Below, piece by piece: positions 1 through 9,236 of a DNA stretch of 64,000 nt. Position numbers and translations under genes: made by a program. The stretch lies in the NCBI GenBank assembly GCA_965221405.1, contig CBDCSE010000002.1:930001-994000 (forward strand). Reading direction: 5' to 3'. Origin of the DNA: JAPOUP01 sp965221405. Lineage in GTDB: Bacteria; Pseudomonadota; Alphaproteobacteria; Rhodobacterales; Rhodobacteraceae. Positions within the stretch are counted from its first letter, which is position 1. Each line of letters opens with the position of its first letter. The notes under the pieces are model-generated. The model had not been told where the DNA came from. It worked only from the letters and a program-made list of their open reading frames with translations, and did not search any database.

Positions 1-171
1 ATCGTATTCACGCTATCACTTGTCGCGGTATGGTATCACTTTCTCGCCGGGCTTAGGCACCTCTGTTTCGATGCGGGTCTGGCGCTTGATGTGCCGACGG
101 CGGAGCTTCTCGGCTGGATCTGCGTGATTGGCTCCCTCTTACTCACTGTAATGACCCTGATTCTGATCTGA
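1..171 (+). CDS. sdhC: Succinate dehydrogenase cytochrome b556 subunit, C-terminal part
   Basis: This is the 3' end of a gene that starts before the window; frame 1 stays open to the TGA at 169-171. The 56 visible residues hold the SdhC signature H-F-L-A-G-L-R-H-L with a following Asp, then a final membrane helix. SdhC is one of two membrane anchors of complex II and supplies haem and quinone contacts. It lies 10 bp before sdhD in the order sdhC-D-A-B, which settles the assignment. The N-terminal helices are not visible. Confidence 0.9.
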   Translation: MVFTLSLVAVWYHFLAGLRHLCFDAGLALDVPTAELLGWICVIGSLLLTVMTLILI

Positions 172-181
172 CGGAGCGAGT

Positions 182-553
182 ATGCGTTACCTGACAGACC
201 GCAAGCGCGCCGTCGGCAAAGGTGCGTCCGGAACTGGAACCGAGCACCACTGGCGAATGACCGTAAGTGCGGCTGGGCTGGCCATTCTGGCACCCGCATA
301 CGTTTTCATCTTCGGGCACGCGCTCGGAAGCGGTTACGAACGGGCCCATTCGATCTTCTCCCATCCACTCGCGGCAATCATCACCGCGGTCACGCTTCTC
401 GTCGGACTGGACCATTTCCGCCGGGGTGCGCAGATGGCCATTGAGGACTACCTGCATGGCCCGGGAAGAAAGATAGCGATCATAGCGGTGATCGCTCTGT
501 CTTGGTTCCTGATGGCATGCGGACTTTTTGCGCTGGCAAGAATCGCACTCTGA
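182..553 (+). CDS. sdhD: Succinate dehydrogenase membrane anchor subunit
   Basis: This 123-residue protein has three hydrophobic segments (about residues 28-48, 60-77 and 98-121). It carries the SdhD-type stretch HFRRGAQMAIEDYLHG, where family members place quinone- and haem-side residues. With SdhC it anchors the SdhAB dimer in the inner membrane and passes electrons to ubiquinone. The gene sits between sdhC and sdhA; its stop lies 10 bp before the sdhA start. Length is normal for the family. Confidence 0.93.
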   Translation: MRYLTDRKRAVGKGASGTGTEHHWRMTVSAAGLAILAPAYVFIFGHALGSGYERAHSIFSHPLAAIITAVTLLVGLDHFRRGAQMAIEDYLHGPGRKIAIIAVIALSWFLMACGLFALARIAL

Positions 554-563
554 GGAACGGCTT

Positions 564-2372
564 ATGGCGGCGTATGATTTCGAAACCCATGAGTATGACG
601 TTGTGGTGGTTGGCGCCGGTGGTTCCGGTCTACGCGCCACACTTGGAATGGCCGAGCAAGGCCTGAGAACCGCCTGCGTGACGAAAGTGTTTCCGACGCG
701 TTCCCATACTGTCGCGGCACAGGGTGGCATCGCCGCCTCGTTGGGCAATATGGGACCGGACAACTGGCAATGGCATATGTATGACACGGTCAAGGGCTCC
801 GACTGGCTAGGTGATACCGACGCGATGGAGTATCTCGCCCGCGAGGCCCCTAGGGCCGTATACGAACTCGAACACTATGGGGTCCCGTTCTCCCGAACCG
901 AGGAAGGACGGATATACCAGCGACCTTTCGGTGGACACACGACCGAATTCGGCGAAGGCCCTCCGGTGCAGCGGACCTGTGCGGCAGCGGACCGCACCGG
1001 CCACGCAATGCTGCATACGCTCTATGGCCAGTCGCTCAAGAACAACGCCGAGTTCTTCATCGAATATTTCGCCATCGATCTGGTCATGTCGGAGGATGGC
1101 GCATGCCAGGGCGTCGTCTGCTGGAATCTCGATAACGGCACGATGCATGTGTTCAACGCCAAGATGACGGTGCTGGCTACTGGAGGTTATGGCCGCGCGT
1201 ATTTCTCGGCGACGAGCGCACATACCTGCACTGGGGACGGCGGCGGAATGGTGGCCCGTGCCGGGCTTCCGCTGCAGGACATGGAGTTTGTCCAGTTCCA
1301 CCCGACCGGGATCTATGGCTCAGGATGCCTGATCACCGAAGGTGCCCGGGGCGAGGGCGGCTATCTCACCAATTCCGAAGGTGAGCGGTTCATGGAGCGT
1401 TACGCTCCGACCTACAAGGATCTGGCAAGCCGCGATGTGGTAAGCCGCTGCATGACAATGGAAATCCGGGAGGGCCGCGGCGTAGGTGCCGAGGGCGACC
1501 ATATCCACCTCCACCTCAATCACCTTCCCCCGGAGACCCTGGCCGAACGCCTCCCGGGCATTTCCGAATCCGCCCGTATATTCGCAGGCGTCGAGGTCAC
1601 CAGGGAACCGATCCCGGTTCTGCCGACCGTCCATTACAACATGGGAGGAATTCCAACGAACTACTGGGGAGAGGCACTGAACCCTGTGGAGCGGGATCCC
1701 GACGCCGTCGTTCCGGGATTAATGGCGGTAGGCGAGGCAGGCTGCGCATCGGTTCATGGCGCCAACCGCCTTGGGTCCAATTCGCTTATCGACCTGGTCG
1801 TCTTCGGGCGCGCCGCCGCCATCCGCGCCGGGCGGGTCGTAAGGGCCGATGAACCGAATCCGGACCTCAATACCGCATCGGTCGATCAGGCATTTGACAG
1901 GTTCGATGGACTCCGCAATGCCTCGGGTGAAGTCCCGGCTGCCGATCTAAGGCTTGAAATGCAGAAGACCATGCAGTCGGACGCCGCGGTTTTCCGTACC
2001 AACCGGACACTCGACGAGGGCTGTGAAAGGATGAAAACCATTGCGGGAAAGATGGACGATCTATCGGTTACGGATCGAAGTCTGGTCTGGAACTCCGACC
2101 TGATGGAAACACTTGAGCTCACTAACCTGATGCCGAACGCCATCACGACGGTCGTCAGCGCCGAGGCGCGCAGGGAAAGCCGAGGTGCCCACGCTCACGA
2201 GGACTATCCCGATCGGGACGACACGAACTGGCGTTGCCACACACTAGCATGGATTGATGGCCATGCCAGGGTCAGACTGGGCTATCGACCGGTGCATATC
2301 GATCCCCTGACTCCCGTGGAAGAGGGTGGTATCGATCCTGAGAGGATCGCGCCGAAGGCGCGGGTCTACTGA
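564..2372 (+). CDS. sdhA: Succinate dehydrogenase flavoprotein subunit
   Basis: This 602-residue protein oxidises succinate to fumarate using covalently bound FAD. It has the N-terminal dinucleotide fold VVVVGAGGSG, the flavinylation motif SHTVAAQGG, the active-site region HPTGIYGSGCLITEGARGEG, and the conserved C-terminal end PERIAPKARVY. The ATG at 564 is preferred to the upstream ATG at 528 because GAGGAACGG lies just before it and the 528 start would run inside sdhD. Domains and length are complete. Confidence 0.97.
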   Translation: MAAYDFETHEYDVVVVGAGGSGLRATLGMAEQGLRTACVTKVFPTRSHTVAAQGGIAASLGNMGPDNWQWHMYDTVKGSDWLGDTDAMEYLAREAPRAVYELEHYGVPFSRTEEGRIYQRPFGGHTTEFGEGPPVQRTCAAADRTGHAMLHTLYGQSLKNNAEFFIEYFAIDLVMSEDGACQGVVCWNLDNGTMHVFNAKMTVLATGGYGRAYFSATSAHTCTGDGGGMVARAGLPLQDMEFVQFHPTGIYGSGCLITEGARGEGGYLTNSEGERFMERYAPTYKDLASRDVVSRCMTMEIREGRGVGAEGDHIHLHLNHLPPETLAERLPGISESARIFAGVEVTREPIPVLPTVHYNMGGIPTNYWGEALNPVERDPDAVVPGLMAVGEAGCASVHGANRLGSNSLIDLVVFGRAAAIRAGRVVRADEPNPDLNTASVDQAFDRFDGLRNASGEVPAADLRLEMQKTMQSDAAVFRTNRTLDEGCERMKTIAGKMDDLSVTDRSLVWNSDLMETLELTNLMPNAITTVVSAEARRESRGAHAHEDYPDRDDTNWRCHTLAWIDGHARVRLGYRPVHIDPLTPVEEGGIDPERIAPKARVY

Positions 2373-2565
2373 TGCGCTCCTCGGTCCCGTCGGCATCCGC
2401 CCGCGTCACGACCCGCACTTTGGCGCCGAGAACCCCGCAAGGCCGGTGCTTGGAACGGGTCGGGCCCGCTGACTGCATTGCGGAAACCCTACGGACTGAG
2501 GCAAACGTTCCGGCAGAAAGTGCCGCCCGAGGACTTTTCTGGACCTAGAATCGACAGGATACAAA

Positions 2566-3345
2566 ATGGTGCAGTTCACGCTTCCCAGGAATTCGAAAGT
2601 ACGGAACGGAAAGGCATGGCCAAAACCGGAAGGCGCCCGAAATATCCGGACGTTCCGGATCTATCGCTGGAGTCCCGATGAAGATCGGAACCCTCGCGTC
2701 GATACGTATTACGTCGACATGGACAGCTGTGGCCCGATGGTTCTGGACGCGCTGATCAAGATAAAGAACGAGACCGACCCGACATTAACCTTCCGCAGAT
2801 CGTGCCGTGAAGGCATCTGTGGTTCCTGCGCAATGAACATTGACGGGATCAATACCCTTGCCTGTATCCATGGAGTCAATGACATTTCGGGGACCGTGCG
2901 GATCTATCCTTTGCCACATATGCACGTGATCAAGGATCTCGTGCCTGATCTCAACCATTTCTACGCACAGCATGCCAGTGTCATGCCCTGGCTGGAGACC
3001 ACAACGAATGAACCGGGCAAGGAATGGCGCCAGTCGATTGAGGACCGAAAGAAACTCGATGGACTCTATGAGTGCGTCATGTGCGCGAGCTGCTCGACCA
3101 GCTGCCCGAGTTATTGGTGGAATGGGGACAGATATCTGGGTCCCGCAGCGCTGCTGCATGCCTACCGCTGGATCATCGACAGTCGTGACGAAGCCACGGG
3201 CGAGCGCCTTGACGATCTGGAAGACCCCTTCAGGCTATATCGATGCCACACGATCATGAACTGCGCAAAGACCTGTCCCAAAGGCCTCAACCCGGCAAGG
3301 GCGATCTCCCACCTTAAGAAAATGCTTCTAGAACGGCAAGTTTGA
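2566..3345 (+). CDS. sdhB: Succinate dehydrogenase iron-sulfur subunit
   Basis: This 259-residue protein relays electrons from SdhA to the membrane anchors. The 2Fe-2S ligands are seen in SCREGICGSC with the later LAC. The 4Fe-4S and 3Fe-4S ligands are in CASCSTSCPSYWW and CHTIMNCAKTCPKGLN. It is complete and shares the strand of sdhA. A 193-bp gap separates it from sdhA, longer than usual for this operon, and I see no gene or clear terminator in that gap. Confidence 0.96.
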   Translation: MVQFTLPRNSKVRNGKAWPKPEGARNIRTFRIYRWSPDEDRNPRVDTYYVDMDSCGPMVLDALIKIKNETDPTLTFRRSCREGICGSCAMNIDGINTLACIHGVNDISGTVRIYPLPHMHVIKDLVPDLNHFYAQHASVMPWLETTTNEPGKEWRQSIEDRKKLDGLYECVMCASCSTSCPSYWWNGDRYLGPAALLHAYRWIIDSRDEATGERLDDLEDPFRLYRCHTIMNCAKTCPKGLNPARAISHLKKMLLERQV

Positions 3346-3668
3346 TTTCGCGACCCATCGGGGACGGCCCCGGGGCATCATTTCACGGTCCGGACCACCC
3401 GGAACTCCGTTTTGGCACGAGCGGCAGCACTGTATCATATAAGGCATCCTCCCGAGCGTGATCACGTTGGATCAGCAGTGTGACTTTCAGCGATAAATGG
3501 CGCGGCTTCTTTGGCGCTATCCAGCAGGCTATAGGAAACTATAACCAGAATGGTTTATAATAGCTTATATACTCGGAATCATAAATTCGCCCTTAAGGGT
3601 TGACATGATTCGCGGAACGGCCCGGATACCCGGAAAACGAGCGGAAAAAACGGCATACAGGAAACGGC
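3346..3668. other. Intergenic DNA between sdhB and a decayed IS630 element
   Basis: I see no coding potential here. From about 3541 the DNA becomes AT-rich, and TATACTCGG at 3569-3577 begins a stretch that resembles 27309-27340 (shared TATACTCGG, then TTCGCCCT and AAGGG). TACTCG is also the first six bases of the terminal repeat found at the other end of the next transposon, but the match stops there. The left end of that element is therefore not proven. Confidence 0.4.
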
Positions 3669-4698
3669 ATGTCCGGGACAGGTTCCATCCTCACACCTGA
3701 TCAGCGCGAAGCGCTGCTGGCGATAATGCGCGGCCGCAAGGCCGGGGCGCCGAGGTGCGGCGCACGGACGCGCTGGTGGCGCCCGGTGACGGCAGGAGCG
3801 TCCGCCAGGTCCGCGGCTGGCTGCGCGGGTTCCGCAGGACGGGCCTCGCCCTGGTGGATCCGGCGGCGTATCCGGAGCGGGAGGGAAAGCTGACCCGGGC
3901 CCGGGAGGCGTCGCTCCGGGAGACGCTTCGGGAAAGCCCGCCACGCGACACCAACGGGGTCCGGGACATCATCCAGCGGCTGCACGGCGTGGAGTACACC
4001 CGCGGCGGCGCGATAAGGCCGATGCACCGGCTGGGATTCGGTTACGTGAAGCCGAAGCCGCTGCCCGGGCAGGCCGACAGGGCGGCGCAGGAGGCCTTCA
4101 TACGGAAAAAAGGACGGACGGTGCGGGACGCGCCCGCCAACGAGGCGATCGTGTTCGCGGACGCGGTGCACCCCGAATGGCAGAGCCGTCCGGCGCACGG
4201 CTGGTTTCACCGTTCGGACAGGCCCGCCATCAGGTCGACGACGGGCCGTCGGCGGCTGAGCCCGCAAGGGGCGCTGAACCTCGAGACGATGGGGCTCACG
4301 ATGGTGGAGGGCGAGCGGATCGACGCCACCACGACCCTGCGGCTGCTCAGGCGGCTGGAGCGCGCCCGTCCCGGCAGCCGGGCGATTCATGTCTTCCTCG
4401 ACAACGCCCGCCAGCATCACGCGAAGGCGCTGAGGCCCTTCCTGGAGCGGCCGGGATGCCGCGTCCGGCCGCGCTTCCTGCCGCCCTACGCCCCGCACCC
4501 GACCCCGCCGGGCGCCTGTGGGGGGTCATGCACCGCCACGTGAGGCGTGACCGGTTCCACGCGGATTTCCGGCAGTTCACCGGGGCGATCTTCCGGTTCT
4601 TCAACGACACCCTGCCAAGGGAACGGGAGGCCATCGCGGAATCCGTCACCGGCAGTTTCCGGGTGATCACCCATGACGGATACCGCATGGTCGGATAG
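3669..4698 (+). pseudogene. IS630-family transposase, frameshifted
   Basis: Three reading frames together make one IS630-type transposase. Residues from about 3669 give the N-terminal helix-turn-helix start. The middle (3755-4500) holds IVFADAVHPE and HVFLDNARQHH, the first two catalytic Asp sites. The C-terminal part continues in another frame with GRLWGVMHRHV up to 4698. Shifts lie near 3750 and 4500, so no active protein is expected. A terminal repeat lies downstream at about 4730-4772. Confidence 0.8.
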
Positions 4699-4727
4699 CC
4701 GCATGCACGGATCCGGCCATGCGGCGG

Positions 4728-4772
4728 GGCGAATCAGGCCCGGAAGTACGGTCCAGTTCAGTTCAGCGAGTA
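4728..4772. repeat. Right terminal repeat of the IS630-type element
   Basis: Read on the minus strand it begins TACTCGCTGAACTGAACTGG and continues into a GGCCTGATTCG-like segment. The same sequence forms both ends of the 239-bp MITE at 38979-39217, so that MITE derives from this IS family. A TA follows at 4773-4774, as expected for TA target duplication. Confidence 0.7.
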
Positions 4773-4901
4773 TAAATAACCGATTAACATTGGTGCGCGG
4801 CACGAAACTGTCAATACCCCGGCGGTGCCGTGATCCGGTTTGTGGGGAAAGAACTGGATAGGACAGCCCCTTCCCACATTGCAATTTATTCGACATCACT
4901 A

Positions 4902-6092
4902 GTGGTTATTGCGATACAGATGTTTCCATCTCTTCCAGCCGCCGGTGGCCTCGCTTCCACGATGCCACGAGGTCGTCCGGATCCCGGCGCCAGCGGAAGG
5001 GCCGGGCCTCGTGGGCGTTGTGGTGCGCGATATAGGCCTCCACTGCCGCGGTGCACGCGTCAAGCGAGTTGAAGATGGCGTGCCTGGGCCGCTGGCGGGC
5101 CAGTTTCGGGAAGAAGCCCTCGACGGCGTTCATCCACGACGCCGAGGTCGGGGTGAAGTGGAAGCTCCAGTTGGGGTGGTCGGCCAGCCAGGCATGGACA
5201 CGGGCCGACTTGTGGGCCGAGAGGTTGTCGAGGATGACATGGACCCCAGCATCAGGATCCAGGCCGGCCGCCACATGATCGAGGAAGTCACGGAAGTCCT
5301 CGGACCGGTGGCGCTGGGTCATCCTGCCCACCACCTTGCCGGTCGCCACGTCAAGGGCGGCCAGCAGGGTGGTGGTGCCGTTGCGCCTGTAATCATGCGT
5401 CCGGGTGGTCGCATGGCCCGGCACTGGTGGCAGGGGCGTCCGGGTCCGGCCGAGGGCCTGGATCTGGGTCTTCCCGTCCACCGGGAGGACAACGGCATGG
5501 TCGGGCGGGTTGGTGCAGGGTCCCACCACATCATGGACCTTGATGCCGAAACGGGGGTCATTCGAGACCTTGAAGGTCCTGGCCTGGTGGGGCTTGAGGC
5601 CATGGCGGCGCAGGATGGCACGGACGGTGGAAAAGGCCACGCCCCCGGTCGCGGCGGCCAGGGCCTTGAGGGTCCAGTGACTGCGGTTGGGCGGGGGTGG
5701 CGACATGGCCAGGTCAATGAGGGCCCGGACCGTGGCGGCCGGGACGGGTGCCTTGCCCGGCGGCCGGGTGGCATCCCGCAGCAGGCCGTCCACGCCCGCC
5801 GCCAGGAAGCGGTCCCGCCAGAGCCGGGCGGTGGGCCGGGCGACCCCGGCCTGGCGAGGATGATGCGGGCCCGCCAGACATGCTTCTGGGGGCTGGCGGG
5901 GGCCGTGGTGATGGCGGTCAGGCGGGCGGTGTCCGCCTCGGTGAGGGTGACATGGGGTCGGGTGGGCGTGTGTCCCTGCATGATGGCTCTGCCTTGGATG
6001 GTGTTTTCTGATGGGTTGGCCCCCATGGCGGGGGCGAGGTGCGCAGTGGCAGACAGGGGCAAGGATGTCAAGATATGTTTTGCAATATACAC
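4902..6092 (-). mobile_element. IS630-family element, copy 1 (37-bp internal deletion)
   Basis: The element is bounded by CTAG at 4899-4902 and 6092-6095, the IS630 target with TA duplication. Its ends, GTGTATATTGC and GTGGTTATTGC, form imperfect terminal inverted repeats. It matches the copy at 37430-38657 except that 37 bp are missing (1191 versus 1228 bp). Its outer CTAG is also the first part of the adjoining IS5 element, so it appears to have inserted at the tip of that IS5. Confidence 0.85.
4906..5981 (-). pseudogene. IS630-family transposase, broken by a 37-bp deletion
   Basis: This is the counterpart of the intact transposase at 37541-38653. The ATG at 5981 matches the intact copy's start. 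After ARIILA the frame is lost because 37 bp are deleted between short GGCG repeats near 5858, removing the end of the N-terminal helix-turn-helix. The rest, including VDGKTQ, VILDNLSAHKS and NAVEGFF (the DDE residues), stays readable in another frame. It is probably inactive. Confidence 0.85.
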
Positions 6093-6823
6093 TAGGGCCC
6101 GTTGACATTCATCTCGCCGCCACCACGCCGGCGACGGGGTGAATCCCGGCCTCCGCGCCGCGCCGCGCCAGGTCCTCAAGCAGCCAGTCCGCGCCGGACG
6201 CCCTGTCCCCGACGAGGGTCCCGAACGGGAGCCCGCCGGGAAGCTCCGGCATCCCCACGAGGTCATGCGCCTGGCCGGGAAGGATCGTGAACCTCACGAG
6301 AATCCCAGCGCGTCCACCACGGCCACGGTGCCGGTGGTCAGGCCGCCCCGGGAGCGTCCGATCCCCTGGGCGCGGGCCCCCTCGTATGCTTTTGAGCCCG
6401 CCGCCTTCCGGTGCGCCTGGACGACCGTGCCGCCGCCGGACACGCACCCGGGGCCGGACTCCCCGGACAGGGTGTCGGAAACGCGCCCGGAGACGCCCGA
6501 AAGGACCCACTGCCGGAACCGCCTGGACACGCAGTCGTTCCTGCCGAACCGCTCCGGGATGTCGCGCCACGGAGATCCCGTTCGGAACCGCACGGGCACC
6601 GCCTCCACGAAGAGGCGGTTGTCCGCCGCCGTGACGCCTGGGTCGGACTTCCTGCCCGGAAGCGTGTCCCTGATCCGCGCCCACATCCCGTCGGTCAGCA
6701 CCGTCCTGTCCGCGTTCATGATGTCACCCGCCCGTTTGCCTGTGCCGCCGTACTCCGGCGGTCATTGGGGCGGAAAATGGCATCAGGCCGGGCGATTCGC
6801 AGGATGACTGTCAACGGGCCCTA
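6093..6823 (-). mobile_element. IS5-family (IS427-like) element, decayed
   Basis: The ends TAGGGCCCGTTGACA and TGTCAACGGGCCCTA form a perfect terminal inverted repeat. The element carries a broken transposase on the minus strand. Shortened relatives lie at 29341-29711 and about 56762-57159. Confidence 0.85.
6109..6719 (-). pseudogene. IS5-family transposase, frameshifted and internally deleted
   Basis: The first frame (ATG at 6719) gives an N-terminal domain with LTDGMWARIRDTLPGR and WRDIPERFG, then GIGRSRGGLTT and VAVVDALG. The second frame continues with VRFTILPGQAHDL and GDRASGADWLLEDL. A one-base difference near 6300 separates them; the relative at 56.8 kb reads through in one frame. The segment that should carry the catalytic Glu (seen at 29.6 kb as YGWRYMVDSFF and ATRYDRTAA) is missing. 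Both defects argue against activity. Confidence 0.75.
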
Positions 6824-7312
6824 ACAAGTGTACTTAACACAGGGCCGGATCGCTGTAGAAAACCGTCGTCCCAAAGAAGAAACGCTCCCGGATCCCGGAC
6901 GTCACGCGCGGCGGGAACGTCGGAGAGAAAGGGTTATGAAATCGGGGCGAGCGGGCGGCACCGCCGGATGGAAAGCGCAGCTTGGAGTGACGGATGTCCC
7001 GTGGTCGCGGCATCGATCACGCGGGCAAATGACGCCGATAAGCCTAGCGATGAGGAACTTCAGGATTTTCCCTTCCCTGGTGCGCTTCAAGATCAGGTCG
7101 CGCTCGGTCGCGGATATTCTACTTGATCGCGATGACGGCGACGCCCCACCTGACCAACCGGTCCAGTAGACCCACGATCTGCTCTTTGTTGGGCTGGACC
7201 CTATTATCTTCGTTCCGGTTCTCCATGCAATGCCGGGTGGGCCGAGAGCGCGTTAGAGGCTCCGGGTGCCCTGGAACGCCACAAGCAGGAAGGGTGGAGG
7301 GGGTAGAACGGA
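6824..7312. other. Non-coding stretch after IS5
   Basis: No convincing gene is present. On the minus strand, short open stretches (for example 7119-7225 and 6902-7090) contain TERDLILKRTREG, which weakly resembles the end of a serine recombinase catalytic domain, but frames and length do not allow a call. Confidence 0.3.
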
Positions 7313-7723
7313 TCAACTGCGACGTTCGCAGGTAAACACACTTCTCCCGTAGCCTCCCTTACCAGCCGGATCGATGGAAAAACGATGGCGATCCCAAGAC
7401 CAGACTCGCATTACGCCGTCCACGCGATACCAGGTGCGCCTTGCGGGCAGTGTGTCCGCCTGGAATGTGCCAAAGCCATCGGGAGGTGGAGGCGGGTGGC
7501 CGGGCGGTGGAATACGGTAGGGGTCAGAAGATCGCTGTCCCCACGCGCCGACAACGCTTTCGCGTTCCTTGGGGGTGAAAATGTAAGAGGCCAGGGTCGC
7601 GCCCCATCCCAGCGCAACGCTTTCGCATCGCCAGACCTCATCCGGAGGACGCCTTTCATCCCCACTGGCTAGCGCCGGAAGGACCGCGACAAGGGCGGCG
7701 GCTATGATGCTTCGCGGTTTCAC
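7313..7723 (-). CDS. Secreted or periplasmic hypothetical protein
   Basis: This 136-residue protein begins at a GTG. It has a short signal peptide (MKPRSIIAAALVAVLPALA followed by S-G-D), so it is probably exported. The mature part is rich in Trp, Pro and Arg, with two Cys (in WRCES and FTCERRS) that could form a disulfide. I recognise no family. It is the last gene of a leftward cluster with 7802-8707, 8798-9214 and the XRE gene. A homologous 3' end survives at 43667-43750, so a second member of this family once existed nearby. Confidence 0.6.
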   Translation of the reverse strand: MKPRSIIAAALVAVLPALASGDERRPPDEVWRCESVALGWGATLASYIFTPKERESVVGAWGQRSSDPYRIPPPGHPPPPPDGFGTFQADTLPARRTWYRVDGVMRVWSWDRHRFSIDPAGKGGYGRSVFTCERRS

Positions 7724-7801
7724 GATTTCGCACCCCCGGGTTCGATCCGGATAATTTGGGGGACGATGACGGATCGGTGGATTGAAGTCAAAGGCGATCC
7801 G

Positions 7802-8707
7802 TCACAGGGCGATCGCCAGTAGAGCCACCACCCCAAGTGCGACCATGACGTACTTCAGGGGATGGGCTTCCACTCCACCCGTCGGGTTTGGGCGGCCTTC
7901 GGAAACGTTCGCGCCGCTTTCGTCGTCCAGCCAGACAGTCACCGTATGCCCGTCGATATGAAAACTCGATTTCGCGCGGATCGCCATTCCCTCCCTTCCC
8001 GCCGCATGCCGCCGCAGGGCCTGAAGACGGAGGCGCACCTCCGTCAGGGCGAGCCTTTTCCGCCGCTCCCTGATATGGTTGAGAAGCCGTTCCCTAAGTC
8101 TTACGTCATCCGCCGAGAGCCAATCGAATTCCTTGCGGACACTTTCGGGTATCGTGAATGGCGTGACCTCCCTTTCCAGCCTTTCCGAGACAAGTTTCGT
8201 GACGGCGCTGACGTCGGCTTCCGGGCCAATGGTGAATTCATGGTATGTGGCGGGTGCGAAATGGCGCCAAACCTTCTCGGCTAGCCGGTACCTGTCTTCC
8301 GGCGGCATCCGGGGAGGCAGCAGCGCGAATAGCCGTCGCGTCACCGTGCCGGACATCCTGACGTTGCCGCCCCGCCATTCAGGGAGGATTTTCCTCGCGT
8401 ACCTCTCCGCTCCGCTTCCATGTATTCTCCCGTACTCGGTGAGTATGGGGTCAAGTCCGTCGGGCCGCAGCGAGAGGAAGTGGTTCTGGACGATTTTGCC
8501 GGCCCCTCCCGGAAGCCGTGAGCCGGCCCGGGAACTGTTCCTGCCTCCGCGAACGTACCCGAGGGTCCTGTCCATACCGCTCTGTCGCGGGCCCGCGTTA
8601 TGGATCCATGACGCGCCACACTTCGGACAGGTGATCCTCAACCGCCGCGCGGCGGGATACCGCACCCGCTGGCCGCACTCCCCGCATCTCCGCACTTCCG
8701 GTTTCAC
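7802..8707 (-). CDS. Zinc-ribbon protein with C-terminal membrane anchor
   Basis: This 301-residue protein starts at a GTG. Its N-terminus has a four-Cys zinc ribbon (CGECGQ, then CPKCGASW). The middle is charged and helical, and the last 20 residues (YVMVALGVVALLAIAL) form a hydrophobic tail, so the protein is probably anchored by its C-terminus and faces the cytosol. The family is unknown to me. It is co-directional with the 138-residue tail-anchored protein and the XRE protein, 90 bp downstream of the former, which suggests one transcription unit. Confidence 0.65.
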   Translation of the reverse strand: MKPEVRRCGECGQRVRYPAARRLRITCPKCGASWIHNAGPRQSGMDRTLGYVRGGRNSSRAGSRLPGGAGKIVQNHFLSLRPDGLDPILTEYGRIHGSGAERYARKILPEWRGGNVRMSGTVTRRLFALLPPRMPPEDRYRLAEKVWRHFAPATYHEFTIGPEADVSAVTKLVSERLEREVTPFTIPESVRKEFDWLSADDVRLRERLLNHIRERRKRLALTEVRLRLQALRRHAAGREGMAIRAKSSFHIDGHTVTVWLDDESGANVSEGRPNPTGGVEAHPLKYVMVALGVVALLAIAL

Positions 8708-8797
8708 CTGCAGGGGCAGTCCACTTCGCTTACCGCAAGCGAACCGGGCGGGCCCCGTTCCGGCGATGTCTCCATCCGTTCGGCGGGGAGCGGGAGA

Positions 8798-9214
8798 TCA
8801 ATTCCCGGTCGCGAGGATGGCGATCACGACGACAGCCGCCACGATGCCGGCGATGGCCAGCGTATTGTCCGGCCTCGTGTCTTCCGTGTTGCTCACGGTG
8901 ACCCTGGTTTTGCCGGCGCGGCCTTCCACTTCCGCGGAGACCGTGACCCTGGCCCCTATCCGTTTCCCTTCTTGCGTTCGGGCGATGGAGGTGTCGAGGA
9001 CCGCGTCCAGGGTATCGATGTCCATCTGGCTTCTTGCCGCATCGGTCCTGAGGTCCATGACGTCCGACGCGGCCCGTCTCATGATTTGGGCGGCCTCTCC
9101 CTCATCGAGACCGCCCAGGTCGAATGCGGCATTGTCGGGTAATCGCAGAATCTTTTTCCCTCTCGGGCCGCCGACACGGTTGCCTGGAGGATTCAGGCTG
9201 TCTGTCCCTGGCAT
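8798..9214 (-). CDS. Small tail-anchored hypothetical protein
   Basis: This 138-residue protein starts at the ATG at 9214, preceded by AAGGGAGAA. The N-terminal two thirds are soluble and acidic/helical (GGLDEGEAAQIMRRAAS and similar). The C-terminus is a single membrane segment, LAIAGIVAAVVVIAILATGN. No catalytic motif is visible. It begins 22 bp after the XRE gene stop and ends 90 bp before the zinc-ribbon gene, so it is probably co-expressed with both. Confidence 0.65.
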   Translation of the reverse strand: MPGTDSLNPPGNRVGGPRGKKILRLPDNAAFDLGGLDEGEAAQIMRRAASDVMDLRTDAARSQMDIDTLDAVLDTSIARTQEGKRIGARVTVSAEVEGRAGKTRVTVSNTEDTRPDNTLAIAGIVAAVVVIAILATGN

Positions 9215-9236
9215 GGAGTTCTCCCTTGGGGTTTCC

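Noticed and set aside
4909..6105. 398-codon open frame on the plus strand opposite the IS630 copy
   Set aside because: It is the mirror of the transposase reading (the same frame recurs at 37511-38650) and has no start signal or known motif.
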